A stretch of 64,000 nucleotides of DNA. Origin: Psococerastis gibbosa (Eukaryota > Arthropoda > Insecta > Psocodea > Psocidae). Of this stretch, positions 61,570-64,000 are shown piece by piece. Numbering within the stretch: the stretch's first letter is position 1; every line of letters begins with the position of its first letter. The notes beneath the pieces were generated by a model, which saw nothing but the letters and a program-made list of their open reading frames with translations, was not told where the DNA came from and did no database searches. Both the position numbers and the translations under genes were made by a program. The stretch covers positions 41,475,469 through 41,539,468 of the forward strand of contig OZ020485.1 of assembly GCA_963971405.1 (NCBI GenBank), in the 5' to 3' direction.

Positions 61570-63630
61570 CCCGTCGCTTCGGAGCAATCATTGAGTGTTT
61601 GTAACCTATATGGTTATTGTACTAGTAATATGTTTACGATATACATACAGGGCAAAATGCTGTAGACTTTTTCACAGCTCATGAACCGTAGTATCAGCTC
61701 AAAAGTGTATTCTTAACTCGTAGGTTAAGTTTTTTCAAAAGTAAACTCATCATAAAAAGTACTGAAGTACGGTACAGCTAATACAATAAATACTATAAAT
61801 TGTAGCATTTGTAGATTTTGTTAAAAAGTACATAATACACGTATAGTATATCAGGTCCAATTTTACTTGCACCATGGAATGACAAAGGGAAATGGGGAAG
61901 AAGACTCCTTCCCGGGCTAGTTAAGACCCGGACCGGATAAGTCCCGGATCGGTTAAGTGAAACTAATGCCTGTTACAGGGCCTTCGATGGCATAGTGGTA
62001 GCTTGTTCGTACTTGTGCGAGTCTCCACACATCATATTGCGTCGTAACTCAACACAGGTGTTACGTACAGAGGCGACTGAAGAGATTATTCAGATACATT
62101 CATTTAACTCTTTTTATACGATAAATATTTTCTTAAATAAAAAAACAATTTGAATTGTATATAAGCATGTCTGAGCTTGCCCATTGTCACTTGTAGCCGG
62201 TGTGGGTTGACATCAAGGACGTGAAACTGTTTGCCAAAGACTATATCAATTCATTCGAAAACAGTACCAATCATGTCCGAAACCCGATGGGGGTCGTTGG
62301 CAGCGTAAGGTTCAAACTACAAGTAGATCTACCTGCGTCCTTACAGACCCCTTCAAATAATAATATGGTCAGGAACCCATGGGCGAGAAAAAAGCCCTGC
62401 GTGCGACGAGAAAAAGAAATAGGAGGCAATGCCTCACAAGATTTTAGATCATTTAGATTTTAGATTATATTAAAGGTCCTCCCACAGACAGCTCAAATAT
62501 GTAAAAAAAAAATTGTATTTGCTTAGTTTTTCGCTTTAGCCAGTTGTTTATGGATTGTTCCCATTAAAAATGTGCCGTGTCGAGATCTATGTTGCCGGTC
62601 TCAAAGTTTTTCCACCGGTTTACAAAATATATCTTGCACAGGTCAGTAATAATTATATATATTTTGCAACTTTGTTTATTTATGAATTTTTTCTTCTCTT
62701 CCGTTTTCCAAATAAGTTTATTTGAAGCGAGAAAAAAATTAATTATGAAAAACTACGCCATCCGCCATTTCTTTTTTTTAAATTATTGAAAGCTCGGCCT
62801 TAAATGCAACTATATGGGGGCAGGTAATGTCATCTGTTATGTACTGTATATAGTCCAAAAAATCATAACCCCAATGTAAAAAAACGTAATTACCTAGTTT
62901 TCACAATTTTAGTAGCTTCCAATATACAGCCCATAGGTCAAAGTGAAATAATAAATCAATTCAATTCAAAATGTAGTCTTCCGTTGGTTTGAATGGCAAA
63001 CGGCATTCAAATTCAAACGCGACAGCGAAGAGAAAAGAGACTGACGGCAGAAAGGCACTAAATGTCTGCAGGATGTCCATACAAAAACCTCCCAACACAC
63101 GCTACCTCTTCAAATCAATGGCATCTAAACTATTGTTAACATCTCTTTTGTTCATACACTGCGAAACAATCGCTTAAAATGGAAACACGGGACTTGAAAG
63201 CTCACTTGATGTAATACCTCATACAATAACTCAAGTAGAGGTGTATGAATTCCGCCATTGTTCCCCATTTTCACATTGTTCCTCGTCTTAAAACTGTTAA
63301 GAAAACTATTCATTAGTTCCACTTGATTATTTACCTTGTGGGTTTCAATCGAGTGAAAACTATTGGATGGTTTTTCAATTGGGTTCTCAATTCATATTAA
63401 TTTTCTAAAAGAAGGGTGTTTAGCAGATAGATCAAGTCATTCAAGCGGCCTTTTTATTTTTTGTGAACTGGGCCCTTGGGCACAGTAGGAAGACCAGCAT
63501 GGAAACAATTTTTTAAATCACCACTACGCGTTTTGTTTTTACAATGTCGATTTTCACAGGAAGTACCGATCGTAGAGCCGTCGAAATTTAGAAAAAATGC
63601 TCCTTCGCACTTGGATATACAGTATGTCAG
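61570..63630. other. right intergenic region
   Basis: Apart from an R4 copy at 62166-62310, no gene or element is recognised. The ORF at 62200-62463 starts inside R4 and has no family. Confidence 0.4.
62166..62310 (+). repeat. dispersed repeat R4, copy 4
   Basis: Matches 13851-14098 over CTTGTAGCCGGTGTGGGTTG, ATGTCCGAAACC and GGGGTCGTTGG. Confidence 0.6.
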
Positions 63631-63833
63631 TCAGGACCTGTAGAGTAGTGGTACGGACTCCGAGTTTCACCCGAAATGTTGTTGGTTCGAGTCCCACACT
63701 GGCTACGTTTTCCGGCTATGCTTCGGAGGGCATGTAAAGCAGGTGGTCCCGGGTCATCCTAGTTGAGTGTAAGAGAGGGCTTTATAGCCATAACTCCGCT
63801 AGGTTGGCTTAGTAATAGAACAAAAGAAAGTCA
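63631..63833 (+). mobile_element. family 1 SINE
   Basis: TCAGGACCTGTAGAGTAGTGG head (box A TAGAGTAGTGG), box B GGTTCGAGTCC and the complete body to AATAGAACAAAAG. The remaining 63834-64000 has nothing supportable. Confidence 0.9.
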
Positions 63834-64000
63834 AGATTTTTTATGTCATGTGGCCTTCACTAGCACCAATTGGCTACAGCTCTTGAACCTTGAATTAGAA
63901 CAATCGTATTTTGTGCCTTAAATCAAATTCAATCATTTTGACCAGGCTCAAGGCTGTCAGAAAGAGGTACATTTTATCATATATCACAATGTTAATTTGA

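Noticed and set aside
62200-62463. 87-codon ORF near the right end
   Set aside because: Its first half lies within the dispersed repeat R4, whose other copies have no conserved frame.

Overview
The window is nuclear DNA from an invertebrate animal, probably a protostome. Genes are split into small GT-AG exons, the background is A+T-rich, and mobile DNA takes up far more space than genes. I cannot name the species. The ORFs that matter are exons recognised by protein family and joined by splice phase; most other long ORFs are mobile-element relics or chance.

Host genes. (1) An RMI2 gene on the minus strand (1951-5012, two exons) encodes the small OB-fold subunit of the BLM/TopoIII/RMI dissolvasome. 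(2) A complete ELAV/Hu RNA-binding protein gene on the plus strand (coding exons 8923-13490, 337 aa, three RRMs) has five exons in perfect phase. (3) A DMRTA/dmrt99B-type DM-domain transcription factor gene on the plus strand (18565-60151, 404 aa) has five exons in perfect phase, a DM domain and a C-terminal DMA domain, and is stretched by a 34 kb second intron. The first 186 bases may be the last exon of a further gene entering from the left. A small unassigned reading frame lies at 16723-16860 (minus).

Mobile DNA. An intact hAT transposon with an 812-codon transposase (35258-38474) sits antisense in DMRT intron 2 with perfect terminal repeats and an 8-bp target duplication. Short G-tract MITEs with 8-bp duplications are scattered through the window (1405, 8650, 9168, 19503, 39985, 44994, 56193) and are probably hAT derivatives. 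Other elements are a 0.85 kb terminal-inverted-repeat family containing a (TCTG)n block (seven loci), a 4.2 kb CACTA-like element with subterminal repeat arrays (52700-56934), a 3.24 kb insertion with TG...CA ends (28268-31508), two SINE families (one with a clear tRNA promoter), several foldback MITE families, and decayed LINEs on both strands. Nesting is frequent and gives a relative order of insertions.

Layout. 1-5.2 kb: possible upstream exon and RMI2 with a LINE and a MITE in its intron. 5.2-8.6 kb: repeats. 8.6-13.5 kb: ELAV. 13.5-18.4 kb: intergenic. 18.4-60.5 kb: DMRT, mostly intron. 60.5-64 kb: intergenic repeats. The three host genes act in different processes (DNA recombination, RNA processing, developmental transcription) and there is no sign that they form a functional cluster. 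Several repeats lie so close to splice sites of the ELAV and DMRT genes that they may matter for splicing.
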